Source: Isoetes taiwanensis (Eukaryota; Streptophyta; Lycopodiopsida; Isoetales; Isoetaceae). Taken from it: a DNA stretch of 64,000 nt. The stretch lies in contig JAJEKV010000398.1 of assembly GCA_021234155.1 (NCBI GenBank), positions 45,138-109,137 of the forward strand, in the 5' to 3' direction. Of the stretch, positions 11,601 to 22,562 are shown piece by piece; positions within the stretch are counted from its first letter, which is position 1, and every line of letters begins with the position of its first letter. A program made the translations under genes and the position numbers. The notes below the pieces were generated by a model. It did not search any database. It saw only the letters and a program-made list of their open reading frames with translations, and was not told the DNA's origin.

Positions 11601-12355
11601 TCCATGCTGGCAGCCCCAAGTGAGCCATTGCCTTTTCTAAGAACTGTGAGCTGATTGTGTCATATGCCCTCTTAAAATCCAATTTAAGAAGCATGCATCT
11701 CTGGCTAGATAATTTATTCCAGTGAAGCCCTTCAGTTGCACCAATATAATTGTCCAGGATGTTCCTCTGAGGGAGAAAAGCTGATTGACAGGGATTAATT
11801 ACCTTCATTAGACTCATCTTCAACCTGTTAGCTAAAATCTTGGCCAACAACTTATAGGTAGTATTGGTGAGAGAGATTGGTCTCCAGTCACCAAAGTTTA
11901 CAGGATTTTTTTACCTTGGGTATGAGGGTAATATGCCCTGCATTAATGGCTGGGTGCAGGTACTTAGCTTTCCATGCTTCTTAGATGAATAAAGTAAGAT
12001 CCTCTTTCATTAACTCCCAAAATTCCATGTAAAATTCAGGCTGAAGTCCATCTGGACCTGGACTTTTTCCATGTGACATAGATTGGAGAGTCTCCTTAAT
12101 CTCCTTTTCTTCTGGGACTATGAGCATTTCCTCCTCTTCAATCTTGTACCTTTGGGAATTTCTGCAAAGAATTTTTCTATTTCTTCCTCATTAACCTTAT
12201 AGCTGCTGAAAAGGTTCTTATATTCATTATGAAAGAAATTTTGAATATCTACTTGACTCTCCAGGATCTTACCATCATTCCCATTAACCTTAATGATCCC
12301 ATTGTTTAGGATTCTACTTTTGGCAATTCTAAAGAAAAAAGCTGAACCTGATGCA
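8623..12355 (-). mobile_element. L1-type LINE (ORF2 reverse transcriptase plus zf-RVT), 5'-truncated
   Basis: Read on the minus strand. The EN-RT linker is at 12118-12350 (FFFRIAKSRILNNG), the RT fingers at 11607-11850 (NPCQSAFLPQRNILDNY; KLDFKRAYDT) and RQGCPLAP near 10890. The catalytic YADDT box is near 10750, the thumb with SLAGRVQIANAVIS near 10520, and a zf-RVT-like segment with paired Cys and a His near 9560-9640. The poly(A) tail is the T run 8624-8647. Several frameshifts and stops make it dead. ORF1 and the endonuclease are missing. A Mutator-like element interrupts the RT at 11005-11606. ORF2 continuity on either side of it confirms that insertion. Confidence 0.85.
11005..11606. 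mobile_element. Mutator-like non-autonomous TIR element inside LINE RT
   Basis: A 602-bp AT-rich insertion flanked by a perfect 9-bp duplication, CTGGCAGCC (10996-11004 and 11607-11615). The ends are short inverted repeats (GGGAATAAATTA / TAAATTATTCC). The interior holds degenerate TAGCTAAAC repeats and no coding frame. Nine-base duplications are typical of Mutator-like elements. Removing one duplication and the insert rejoins the LINE RT region. Confidence 0.75.
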
Positions 12356-12900
12356 ATAATACCTTGTATCATAGCCTTGTTGGTGCGCTCATCTATTTGA
12401 CTGTGAGCAGGCCAGATATTGCTTTTGCAGCTGCGCTTCTTAGTCCTTTATGGCCACGCCTAGAAAATCTCATTGGCTTGCTGCCAAATGCGTTTTGGCC
12501 TACTTAAAAGGTACATTAGATGAAGGCATTTTTTATGTTAAATCTTTCGATTCAAGGCTGCAGATTCATACTGATGCAGATTATGCAAACTATTTAGACT
12601 CTAGGAAGTCTACTACAGGGATGGTTACGCAAGTTGGCCCAAATGTGATCACCTGGCTTAGCAAAAAGCAGTCCACTGTCTCTAAGAGCACAACTGAGGC
12701 AGAAATAAAAGCACTAAGTACAGGAGTACAGGAAATGCTTTGGCTTAAAACTCTATTTGCAGATTTGCATGTACCGTCATCACAAGTCACCCTGTATTGT
12801 GACAATCGCAGTGCTATCGAGCTGACCAAAGAATACCGCTTCCACCCTAAGACAAAACACTTGGATGTTCTTCTATGTTTCGTTCTATGAAGTCAGACAA
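12356..12900 (+). mobile_element. Ty1/Copia RT-RNase H fragment, fused to the LINE
   Basis: The plus-strand frame begins with the Copia RT end (LVGALIYL, RPDIAFA, LAYLKGT) and runs into RNase H (HTDADYAN, RKSTTG, STTEAEI, LYCDN, PKTKHLDV), ending near 12890. There is no LTR, integrase or gag. The fragment is in the opposite orientation to the LINE, but lies inside the same pair of 13-bp repeats (8610 and 12901). One small frame change lies at 12440-12460. Confidence 0.85.
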
Positions 12901-12913
12901 GGGTGCTCAATCT
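12901..12913. repeat. Target-site duplication, right copy (13 bp)
   Basis: Identical to 8610-8622. It follows the end of the Copia fragment, so the LINE and Copia parts appear to have entered together. Confidence 0.7.
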
Positions 12914-13002
12914 AGGCGTGGATGCAAAGCATAAATCAGCCATAGCAAAAGGCCAAATCCATTTCTACAGGTCAGAGACACAATCCACAAGTATAATGCA
13001 AA

Positions 13003-13330
13003 ACCACGCTATGAATAACACTGTAATCTTGCTGCAAAGGTTTCAGTTACCTCCAAATAACTTTTTTGAGCACTCTGTTCTTCCTGTCTAACCAATTTTT
13101 CCATCTTCTTTTCAAGTTCCAGCATTTTCAACTTTGATCACTCACATGCCATTTGAGCCTTTTGATGTTTTTGCAACTCTACATCAGTTTGTATCAAGTT
13201 TGAAGCTTGTCACTATTAGAAACTTTGGGAACATGGCTCAATGGAGTTAACCTTTCATGCAGCTGCAAGTTTACATCATTCAATCTTACTTGATTAAGAA
13301 CCGCAACTTTTTTTGCAAGTTCAGACCAAA
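13003..13330 (-). pseudogene. Coiled-coil protein gene fragment
   Basis: On the minus strand 13205-13003 reads a heptad-rich segment (for example LELEKKMEKLVRQEEQSA, then KSYLEVTETFAA) broken only by one TGA. A possible neighbouring exon at about 13330-13215 reads KKVAVLNQVRLNDVNLQLHE. The family is not recognised; the pattern fits an alpha-helical structural or motor-associated protein. It lacks a start, an end and other exons. Confidence 0.4.
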
Positions 13331-13989
13331 TATAGTTTGGTCAACCAGTGTATTCGTACAAGTGAGTAACTTTTAGTCTTTTCCATTCCCACAAATATTG
13401 CATTAGCTAATTTCTTACGTGCTTGATTTTTCATATTCAAAAGTCTCAAGGCCAGAATAACGTGTACATTTCTCGATGAAAATAAACATTCTAATCATCC
13501 TTGATACATATTACATTATATATTTTTTGATGCCATAATTTAAGGACCAATATGTAGCATAATAACAGGGGGTTTCTTTTGTATTTTTATACTGTTTTTT
13601 CCTATGGTTTTGCTATGATATGGTGAATGTATCTGATGGAGTGTACTAATAAGTATTTCTAGAGTGCGCATACATGCTGCATTGATTTTTTGCTCTTTTT
13701 TAATGGTTAGCACCCATGTATTTGTCGAGATGTACAAGAAAAATATATGTACAACCCTCCCTTTGCATGCAGGAGTCGAAAGGGCATATTTTAGGGTTCG
13801 AGGCATATGGTCTCTCTTCTGGAATCGACTTCTCTGCTCTCATATTCTGGAGCAGATACGGCTCCCCAACACCTCCTTTCCGAGCTTCAGGAAGCATTTT
13901 TCTCGGATAGACATGGCGGAGTAACAGGGGATAGCATTTTTCTCGGAACAGGGGATGGGCTCTGGCGTAATAAGTAGGTAGAGTGTATC

Positions 13990-15055
13990 TCGCATTATTA
14001 CTAGCTCAGGAATCGCCCATCTACAGCCTTTTTAGCCCCCTTGCATTTCAAACCCTGTTCCGTTGTATTAGATGTTCATGCAAGCCAAGGACCAGCATGG
14101 TTTTGTATGAAATCGGGGGCTACTTTATCTGGCTCAAAACTGCAGATGTTTACAGTGCGTTGCAGAAAAGAGGATTCCGTGGTTGTAATTGCTTATCCGT
14201 TGAAATTGCTTAAAGAAGAAGAACAAAGGTATTTTTATTTTTGGTTTTACACAGAAGGCAGAGAAGAGGATTTCGTGGTTGTAATTGCTTATCTATTCTA
14301 TTCTAGAAGAAGGGTGTTTCCGTTCATTTATTTACATGTAAGAAACGATGAAGCTGATGAAATTATTCAGAGTTGATGTCTAGAGATGCCAACTGGGAAA
14401 GCATTGGAATGTACTCGGATGATAGCTTAAAAGTGAGCTTTGGCAAACCACTTTCGACAACACTTCTCAAGCTCGGCAGATTTTGGCAGATTCATTTGTT
14501 GCTTCAAACGAGGGCATCTTCACATCTGTTGGTTTTGGACAAGGCCGTTCCATAATTTATTTGCAGGTTCAATTTATTTTGCATTGCATAGGAAACTAAG
14601 ATTGTTGTTTCTGCAAATCATGTTTCAGAATTATGTAATCATCCACCTTAAAGTTCTACAGATTCTGCAACCTATTTATCTTTCTGTGGAAGGTCAGACA
14701 AGTGCATTTGTTGATCAAAGCCCGTGGGAATACTTTTGCTAGTTATATATGCATATGCTTCAACTTGTGGTGAGCTTTAAAATCCGTGGGAATACTTTTG
14801 CTAGTTATATATGCATATGCTTCAACTTGTGGTGAGCTTTAAAATCTTTTATGCAGATGCAGATGTAGAGGAAAGAACTCCACATAACCCTCCTCTTAAT
14901 AAAAAAAGATGTAGTCTAGCATTAACCTTGGATTTGTACCAAAGTGGTGAAACCGATGTAACCAGTCCTTTATCCGGATATCATGTCCGTTATCCTTTTC
15001 ACAAGATGACTCCATATGAACAACTCCAACTCCATACGAACATTTTTGCTTAACG
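13990..15055 (+). pseudogene. Captured gene fragment of unrecognised family
   Basis: Several exon-like segments share the element's direction. About 14067-14220 reads a compact frame (HASQGPAWFCMKSGATLSG). About 14450-14570 reads SQARQILADSFVASNEG ending at CAG before GTTCAA. About 14857-15051 reads NKKRCSLALTLDL and YPFHKMTPYEQLQLHT and ends at a TAA. Frames do not join without splicing, and a 62-bp duplication has been inserted. I do not recognise the protein. It is described as captured because it sits between the conserved 5' module and the 3' hairpin, where copy A holds the NRG2-like fragment. Confidence 0.45.
14722..14845. repeat. 62-bp exact tandem duplication
   Basis: Identical copies start at 14722 and 14784 inside the cargo of composite B. 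Confidence 0.9.
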
Positions 15056-15406
15056 TGGAATGTGGATTATAGAATTTGTTTTCATTGCAAATATCTTGCG
15101 ATATTACTTCATATTGGGGATAGTATTCTTAGTGTGGAATGATGCAATCATCTTGGTACTTTTGTTACACAATAGTTGCACTTGAAATTCTGATGTTCAT
15201 ACGTTGCAATATGGTATTGAATATGGTGGTTATCCAAGTTTTATGAGGTTTTAAATATGGCCCAACCACCATCCTTTCCTAATTTGATACAATTGGAAAC
15301 CTTAGAAATGTAATTATAGTACAACATTGATATATTCTTATGTCATAACCAACACATAACAACCATTAACATTAATTAATATTCTTACGTCTGCTTGTTT
15401 TTTTTA

Positions 15407-15436
15407 GGGCCCGAAGGGCCCAAAATTTTTTTTAGT
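15407..15436 (+). other. Hairpin plus T-tract ending TTTAGT, composite B
   Basis: GGGCCC-GAA-GGGCCC is a perfect 6-bp stem with a 3-base loop, followed by an A/T spacer and TTTAGT. Copy C has the equivalent at 29947-29976. The arrangement resembles Helitron 3' ends (hairpin, then CTRRT), with T in place of C. Confidence 0.6.
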
Positions 15437-15630
15437 ATAATAACCAACACATAACTACCATTGAGACCATTGAATCCAACACATTTAAATTAAAATCCCC
15501 CTTAAACCCCCTTTGGTTTGGGTGCATATTCACACGGGGGGTGACGTAGGGCAGCGAGAGCTGTTGGATAGGCATATTCACCCCTTATTCCTTAATCTAC
15601 ACCGTACATAAAGTTCCTCGTTTGTGTGAA

Positions 15631-16519
15631 TATGGTGCCAGCAAGAAATGGAACTTAGTGCATAACTAAAGGGTTGCTTTGGCTCTTGAAAACCATCAAA
15701 ACTGATGGTACACACCATCCTGCCTATGAGCATATATGAAGTTGTTTTTAGCCTGCTCAACTCATTTGGAGGATTTTTGCCGCCTGTCTTTCATTTTTGC
15801 AGATATATCTCCATGTTATCCAATATCAAGCTAACAAATGCCAGCATTACAACAAAAGCAGTATAATCATGCTGCACCTTTTTTCCAATTGTAGGATGTT
15901 AAACCCTTCACATATCTAATGGTATGGTGATATCTATTCCAATACCATCTGAATTTTGTGTTTTTTGTTGGGTCATAAAAGCAACAACATGATCTGTTAT
16001 ACGAACAAGAGACACTTGAATGACATCATTGATTAGGGTATTTTAAAAAATAGTAATACCCTTCTTGTATTACATGCAATGTTGCCAAAGCAAAAAATGG
16101 AAGTTCCGATCAGTTGCAATGTTCATGGTGAACTAAACTAACCAACAAAACCAAACATGTATTAAAGAATCTGAAAAATTGCATGGATGTAGAACTAGAC
16201 ATAATTTGCAGACTTAGAGGATCTCAAATATCTTGTAGACATAACTTCATGTGCAGTAATATTCCCTATCCTATTATGTTGACTGTCACATGCCTTTGAC
16301 ATACAAGAAAAGACCATAAACATACATTTCAGAGAAAAAAGAAAAAGAAAGACAAACATGGCACAAAATTCCTAATAGGAAGGACAACACAGTACTTATA
16401 TTATTCACATCTAGGTGAGGTGGTTTTGCAGGAGCAGTTCTGTCGGCATGATATTCAAGAATATGGATATCTCTTAGATTACTTCATGTGCTAATGGCCT
16501 AGCATCCATTATTCCTAGT
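15631..16519. other. No recognisable gene
   Basis: AT-rich, with many short frames in all phases and no motif I can name. Confidence 0.4.
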
Positions 16520-16622
16520 CCCCTATTCTTTGCGTGCATTATATTTCATCAGCATTTTTGCAGCTGTTGTACGCCCATTCTTGGCTGCCAAATGCAGTGC
16601 TCTTTTGCCATACTGAAAATCC
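16520..16622 (-). pseudogene. Ankyrin-repeat exon fragment
   Basis: The minus strand reads GKRALHLAAKNGRTTAAKML, the consensus core of an ankyrin repeat (G-x-x-ALH-LAA-x-NG). It stops soon after, and no second repeat is evident nearby. The parent gene is not identifiable. Confidence 0.5.
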
Positions 16623-17144
16623 TTCAATTTAGACATTGTTTAAGGTTTAAAATCTATGTAAGAAATTGTTCTACATCTAAATCTTTGCATTAAAGCTTAT
16701 TATGAAGCAAAAATTAGAGTATATGAATTAGAAGACCTACTGGAGTGGACCACTGCTTGGAAGAATCAAAGTGCTGTCAATCTTGCAATAAGAATAACCA
16801 GTATTGTAGGTGCAATCATTGCGCCATGCCTCTGCACATTCTAGAATAAGAATGAGCTTGATTTTCAGAAAGATGATGGGAGCTTGCACAAGCATAAACC
16901 TTGTTCACTCCTTTATAGATCAGCATCATATTTCATCATGTGTGGTCATCACCAAAATCAAAACATCTGCACAATGCCTCCAAATGTGCCCCAAAAGATG
17001 TTGCAATTCTTCGTGGTTATGGCCCACTTGATCATACAAAGGAGAAGGGCATAAGTTAGTTTGATCATTGGTCATCCAAAAGGAGCTCGGAATGGTCAGA
17101 AACAAACCTATCCCAGGTCAGAATAGAAGTCTCGTTATGGAATA
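16623..17144. other. No recognisable gene
   Basis: Short Cys-rich and mixed frames occur on the plus strand (about 16760-17035), but none can be assigned. Confidence 0.35.
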
Positions 17145-17301
17145 GATAACGCCCTGGCCAGAGGGCGTTATGGGAATAAAATTCAAAGGCAATATGGCCA
17201 TGGCCAAAATGGCGAGGGCATGCGGGCCCGAGCCATTTTGGCCATGGCTATATTGCCCCAGAATTTTATTCCCATTAACGCCTGAGGGCTAAGGCGTTAT
17301 C
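17145..17301. repeat. Long near-perfect palindrome (hairpin)
   Basis: Two arms of about 69 bp around a GC-rich loop of about 18 bp. The arms contain GATAACGCC, GGGAATAAAATTC and GGCCATGGCC and pair almost throughout. A foldback transposon remnant or an RNA hairpin gene are both possible; no protein frame runs through it. Confidence 0.85.
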
Positions 17302-17303
17302 TC

Positions 17304-17419
17304 CCTTAACACCCTACTCCGAGGGTGTTATGAGTCTTCATGTTGTGAGCCTTCATGATAATGACCTAGGGCATTATGAATGTTTTAGGCATAAAAACCC
17401 AAGGAGCAGGGTGTTAAGG
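17304..17419. repeat. Second inverted repeat next to the palindrome
   Basis: CCTTAACACCCTACTCC (17304-17320) pairs with GGAGCAGGGTGTTAAGG (17403-17419). Within it, ACACCCT and AGGGTGT form a smaller stem. It lies two bases from the larger palindrome. Confidence 0.75.
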
Positions 17420-17422
17420 TAA

Positions 17423-18100
17423 AATAAAGTGAGGTCATCATCAAGGACAAGTGCAACGCCATAGCACAACTTTTTGAAGTTGTGATCAAAATTTTTACCC
17501 AGACCTTGGATTCTTTGAAGAAAACAAAACCAAAATGGCTTTTAAATCGGATTCAGAGAGCTACATTATTTCAATAGAAATACTTTTTGACCTACATTGT
17601 ATTTTACAACAGTATTGTAATCCATTTGCTTAAAAACCTCCATTTGGTTCGAAGCTTCTTGGCGGAATCCATGTTCTTGCTTACAGGTTCATCATCAATT
17701 TTCTGTTTTTTGGCTCTGCAACCTTTTTGGGCTCTTCCAAAAGCAATTCCATTTGCTTCATGGAGATCTTGATCTCCTCTTCTTCTCCGTCAGAAGGGCT
17801 TTAGCTCCTCAAGATCTCAAAGCTGTCCATTTTCTGCTGAAAAAGGCCTGTTTTCTCGCCAAATCCGCATCCGCTATAGCCACATCCATAGTGACCGAAA
17901 GATTAACGGCAACAACCAGTTTGGTGCAGTTTTTGGCACATTCCAGATTAATACCAAGATGTACCTGGAATATGTATCCTGATATATGCCAAAAAGGGTT
18001 TGCCCCCTAGGGGAACCCAAATATATTCCGATTTTCCATTGGTCTGCCCCCATGACTTGGTTCGATACGGAAATAGGTTTTAGCCTACTGCACGGGTTTT
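17423..18100. other. Upstream region of the RimP-like gene
   Basis: The interval should hold the promoter and 5' leader of the RimP-like gene. I see no decisive TATA box or other site. Confidence 0.35.
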
Positions 18101-20000
18101 ATGGCCATTTCTCTCCTACCCTCCCCTTCAGTATTACTCAGCTATGGCCGTTACCGTCGATTTTCCTTGTTTGTCATTCCCTGCTCACGTTTTTCTTCTG
18201 CAAATTGGACAACGACCCAGGCATCTAAGCACCAGTATGGAGTCAATCCTGGGCACTTTGCAGCTGCAGACGGTTCAACAGAAAGGGTGAGCAATCTATG
18301 TCTGAGAAAAAGAATCTGCTCATTTTCCAGCAGATCAAACGACAAGGGAGTACCTCGAAAATTGGTTCAAATGGAGACGGAAGTAGAAGCTGACAATGAA
18401 GAAGATGACTTGGAAGAGGACGATGCAGATGACGAGGAGGATGAATATGGGGATTTGGATGAAGAACTGATGGATGAAGGAGGTCAGTTCTTTACTGCAT
18501 TCTCGTCTGTTGAGAAGTTGATGCTCGAGGAATGAGATTAACAGATTTTCATGTTCAGATGAGTTCGAGGATGGTGACATGGAAGACGATGAGTTCCCTG
18601 ATGAGGATGAAGATGATGTCATGGTGAGGATTATTCTTTCTACATGTTATTTTAAGACGAGAGCTAGATAGCAAAATCACATTTAAAACTGCTCTATATA
18701 GAGGCTTAGCCTTTACATCCTGGCATCTATTAATCCCATAATTCTAGACTGTCCATTTGCTTTGCATTTGAATATTTGCAGTGGACAATTCTTATGCCAC
18801 GATTCTGGACATTTTGTGATTGAAACATTCTAGTTGAGGCCTCTAAAACTAGACCTCTATTCATATATAGCCTTTCTGATTTCTGAAATGTGTTAATTGC
18901 TTTCTACAATCTTTTTTGAATCTTGGCATCAATTTTCTGCATATTTGTTTCTGGTAGCTGTCAGCAATCTGCAACATCTCCATCTCGTCTTCGCAGCTTT
19001 TACTGGAAAATGGCCTTTTATAATGCTTTTCTAGAATGGAGGACACTTTGTAACTTAGCATGTTGACATATTCCTAGGCAGGTGATGGGGGGGACGGTGG
19101 TGGCATTGTGTTTGGTGATACCTCCTGGGGTGAGAAGGCCTTGGCTGTTGCACAACAAGCATTAGTTTCATATGAAGACCTTGACTTCTATGCATTTAAA
19201 GTTTCAACTGCTGGCAGGGTGCATGTTCGGCTAGACAAGCTTTCTGATAAGTAAGATCCTAACCTTCTTGTTGATACTATGGATCTCAAATCTTTCTATT
19301 CGTACAAGATTACAGCGACATTTCCTGTTAGCTAGCAGTTGTACAAAAATTATCATGTGGTCAAGTGTTTTTCTTTAAGGGACCAGGTCCCTTGATCAGT
19401 TTATTAGAAACTCTTGCAAAATTATTCTTTGTACTGTTCTTATATTTCGTTTCTATATAATGCGGATATGTTGTCCAAATCTGCTATCGTAACATACAGA
19501 TTGAATGTTTTTGGAACCATTTCAGATATGGATCTCCAACATTGGAAGAAATTCAGAAGTTTTCTTCACTGTATTCTGCTGGTCTTGAGGAGGCTGCTCA
19601 GAAAGGGGACGTGCCTAAAAATTTATCTTTAGAGGTATTCATTGTATTATCAAGATCTTTGTGCATAGAGTGTTTTTTTAATGTAACTTTACCAATATTG
19701 ATTTTGCAGGTTTCATCCCCTGGTGCCGAAAGATTCGTTAGGGTTCCAAAAGATCTTACTAGATTCAAAGCCTTACCTATGCATGTGCAATATATAGAGG
19801 ATGATGTAGAGAAGAGTGGTGTGTTTGATCTGGAGTCCCTTGACATAGATGCAGGAAGTTGCACCTGGAAATTAGCTAATGTGAAAGTAAACAGGGATTT
19901 GGCAGGAAAGGGAAGGGGGTTAAACAGAAAACAACGGACTTGGAATTTGAAGCTTAACTTCTCTGCAATGAAGTTCGTAAGACTTCACTTGGATGTTTGA
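18101..20000 (+). CDS. RimP-like (UPF0090/DUF150) ribosome maturation factor, probably plastid
   Basis: Five exons, 18101-18482, 18559-18623, 19078-19250, 19526-19634 and 19710-20000, all with GT..AG borders, join to 1020 nt: 339 residues and TGA. Residues 1 to about 75 are Ser/Arg-rich with few acids, as in a chloroplast transit peptide (MAISLLPSP). A strongly acidic stretch follows (about 90-150). The RimP N domain covers about 155-240, with YGSPTLEEIQKFS. Exon 5 opens with VSSPGAERFVRVPKDLTRF, the SPGxxR hallmark of RimP, and continues to the C domain. Bacterial RimP helps assemble the small ribosomal subunit; the plant form is presumed to do so in plastids. The ATG at 18101 is chosen because it opens the transit-like leader. 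The acidic insert before the domain is the main difference from bacterial RimP. No lesion is seen. Confidence 0.85.
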
Positions 20001-20893
20001 TGTTGTAACTGTGGGTTAATGTTTTGAATTACGGCCCAATGGTTGGCCAAAGAGTAATATAAAATCATCCAGGAGAATATTTTTGAGATAGAATCCTTAG
20101 TGTGCCCAATTCCTCATCGACAAGGTTAGGTGAATAATGGTTTGCCGAATCTGCATAATTTATCACGGATCCGCAATACTCAAATCTGATCGATTGAGGT
20201 ACTAAACAGTGGAGAAAAAACTGGAGCACTGCTGCATAAAAGGAGACAACCTGAGCTCTCCAGAAGTGAAATTAGCATGATCACACCACATCTTTAAGTG
20301 TTTCGAAACAGTCCATGTTTTCTGAACAACATGGTTGATTTACTTGTCTCTAAACATAAAATGCATACTCTAATACTCTACGATTATACAAAGGACGGTT
20401 AGACTGCCTGTGGCATTGCATTCTAAAATGTTCTATCCATGTTCTAATATAAAGCATCATGTGGATAAGCCTATTATATCTTAGAAGTGATTCATATTGG
20501 CAAGATTCAACTATTGCCTTGTCGGGTATTTGCATGCAACATGGTTTGAGTTTGAATCGTTTATTGTTCTATAGTGATGTTTAGATTTAAGATCTAGATG
20601 TGCTTATCTAAACATGTTGAAATAATGAGTTAGTTCTGCCTTCAATGAAGGAGACGTTAGGATCTAAATTAGCTAGTAGATTCAGTTACACCATAAATAT
20701 CACGTTGTATATGTTTGGACGTTTAACACTAGAGTTGTTCAGGAGACCAATTTAGGTTCATGGACCAGAATTGATCCAGCATACCCTTTGCTATTTAAAC
20801 CCATATATCTAACAGAAGAAATTTTAATTTTACAATATAACACTATTTTTTGAATCTTAACTTGATTCTTAATGACTTATGAGGATTTCATGA
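20001..20893. other. 3' flank of the RimP-like gene, no other gene seen
   Basis: Presumably the 3' untranslated region followed by AT-rich DNA. No frame, repeat or RNA gene is supported. Confidence 0.4.
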
Positions 20894-20902
20894 TTAATGG
20901 AA

Positions 20903-21628
20903 GGGCAAATTATAAAAATGCCCTAGTATTTTGCTTAAATTATAAGAATACCCCTGTATTTCTATGAATTATAGAAATGCCCTTGTCTGCGATTTGGTTC
21001 GTACCAGACCCAGCCCGAATTCTCTAGGCTTTCGCCAAATCCATTGGCAGCCATGGATCGCTCTCTTTTAAGTTCAGGCTTTCTGCAACGGGCCATGACT
21101 TAAGTGTAACGATAAATGAATGGAATGGAATGGAATGATATGGCAAAATTGTTTTTATATGAATGGAACGGAATTGCATGTTTTATATGAATTGAATGTT
21201 TTGGATTCTGAAATGTTATTCTTTCAGATTTCATGCTTTGGATTGTGACAGAGTCCTCAAATTGTGGTGAGATTGCAACCGAAACTACAGAGATGTTGCC
21301 CAAATCCATGCTTGTATGATGACTTCAATGCTATACAATTTGCCAGTGATGCATTGCATCGTGGGTCTGCTGCAACTTCTACAGAGAAGATTTTACATGA
21401 AAGCTTGCAGAGGGAATTCAGTTGGCTGATCAATGAGATCTTTCTCAGGCACAATGAGCTTTTACCAGCAGCTTTTGCCGCTAAAGGATATGGAAGATGC
21501 AAGGCAATGCATCCCTGGCTATGCGGTGCACTGTATTTCGGGGATAGGAGCTCGACATAGGGGCATTTCTATAATTTATGAGAATACTTAATTTAGATAA
21601 AATGGAAGGGCATTTTTATAAATTGCCC
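20903..21628. mobile_element. Pack-MULE-like element with captured coding segment
   Basis: The terminal inverted repeats are about 75-80 bp: 20903 onward (GGGCAAATTATAAAAATGCCC) against the reverse complement ending at 21628. The flanking 9-bp duplications, TTAATGGAA at 20894-20902 and 21629-21637, are perfect. Inverted repeats of this length with 9-bp duplications point to a Mutator-like element. The interior (about 21000-21558) lacks transposase but holds an exon-like frame after a pyrimidine tract and CAG at about 21220-21230, so it is a candidate Pack-MULE. Confidence 0.75.
21264..21560 (+). pseudogene. Captured host exon in the Mutator-like element, unrecognised
   Basis: A 98-codon frame (start codon GTG in the longest reading, so probably an internal exon) with LYDDFNAIQFASDALHRG and LQREFSWLINEIFLRHNELL, an alpha-helical soluble-protein pattern. 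It ends in a stop just before the right inverted repeat. The family is not recognised. Confidence 0.45.
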
Positions 21629-21637
21629 TTAATGGAA

Positions 21638-22078
21638 TCACCCATATATTGTGGTGATTGTTCAAACTTTAGAGAAACTGCTAGTTTTTTCACCAGTCCA
21701 AAACTGCATTCCTCATTGTGGTTCATACCTTGTTACAATTGGGAGTAACTATTGTTTTATGATAAAATATATTTGAGTTGCATGTTCTTGTATTTGGCAG
21801 CTATCTTTTGACACCAATTTAAGTCGTTAAACTCCATTTTTCTCAAATATGCTACTCGAGATGAGGAATTTTTTCTCTCTCCTTCATAACAAGTTTTGAC
21901 TTGATCCTTATGGCTATGAGTTGTTAATTATAAACGCTATCTTATATTATCTTATATTATAAAGTTTTACCGTAAGCGTTGGACCACACCCCAATTTAGA
22001 TGGCTCACCGCATCCGAAGGCCAAGATTTATTGCATGACTTCTCACCACCGTGATTGGTTATCGCTTTGATCTCTTAA
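21638..22078. other. No recognisable gene
   Basis: AT-rich spacer between the Mutator-like element and the polypurine tract. Confidence 0.4.
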
Positions 22079-22562
22079 GATGAAAAAAGAAAGGAAAAGG
22101 GAGGGCGAAAGAAGAAAAAGAAGGGTAAAAAGGCACGAGGAAAAGGGAAAGGGAGAGGGAAAAAAGGAAGGGAAAAAAGACATGGGAAAAAGGGGAAGAG
22201 GAAAAGGGTGAGGAAAGGGAAAAATAGCATGGAAAAAAGGAAAAAATAAGGTAAAAGAAAAGGGGGAGGGAGGAATAAGAAGGGAAGAAAGACAACGGGA
22301 AAAGAGGAAGAGAGAAAGGGTGAGAAAAGGAGGAAATGGGAAGGGAAAAACGGGAAGAGAAAAATGGTGGAGAGACAAAAAAGAAAGGGCATGGAAAAAT
22401 AAAAAGGGAAACGAAAAATGAAAAAGGAGGCGGAAAGGGAAAAAAGGAAGGGAAAAAAGGCACGAGAAAACGGGAGAGGTCCACGTTCATCAAGAAAAAA
22501 AGAAGGGGAGGGCATGGAAAAAATTTGAAGAGAAAAAGGTCGAGGAAAAGAAAAAAACAAAG
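22079..22562. repeat. Polypurine (A/G-rich) tract, about 480 bp
   Basis: Almost only A and G on the plus strand, with recurring GGGAAAA and GGCACGAGAAAA-like words. The long Phe/Pro/Ser-rich minus-strand frames are low-complexity artefacts. The tract ends exactly at the 3' tail of a minus-strand LINE, and a shorter purine tract (23186-23275) lies on the LINE's other side. Confidence 0.9.

Larger units (their letters stand above)
13549..15630 (+). mobile_element. Composite gene-fragment-carrying element, copy B
   Basis: Same plan as copy A: the 5' module begins at about 13553 and the cargo exons lie at about 13990-15055. A perfect GGGCCCGAAGGGCCC hairpin follows at 15407-15421, with an AAAATTTTTTTTAGT end at 15422-15436. 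Then comes a fold-back module at 15436-15630, in which only one arm and part of the core remain. The sequence just after TTTAG is the same as in copy A for about 28 bp. No transposition protein is encoded. Confidence 0.6.

Noticed and set aside
8610-12395. LINE insertion ending at the Copia junction with its own target duplication near 12380
   Set aside because: GGTGCGCTCATCT there is only a poor match to the left flank and is explained as Copia coding sequence, while 12901-12913 is a perfect match.
13990-15055. RAD9-like or GRF-like gene
   Set aside because: I considered both for the cargo of composite B, but the motifs do not fit either family, so it stays unassigned.
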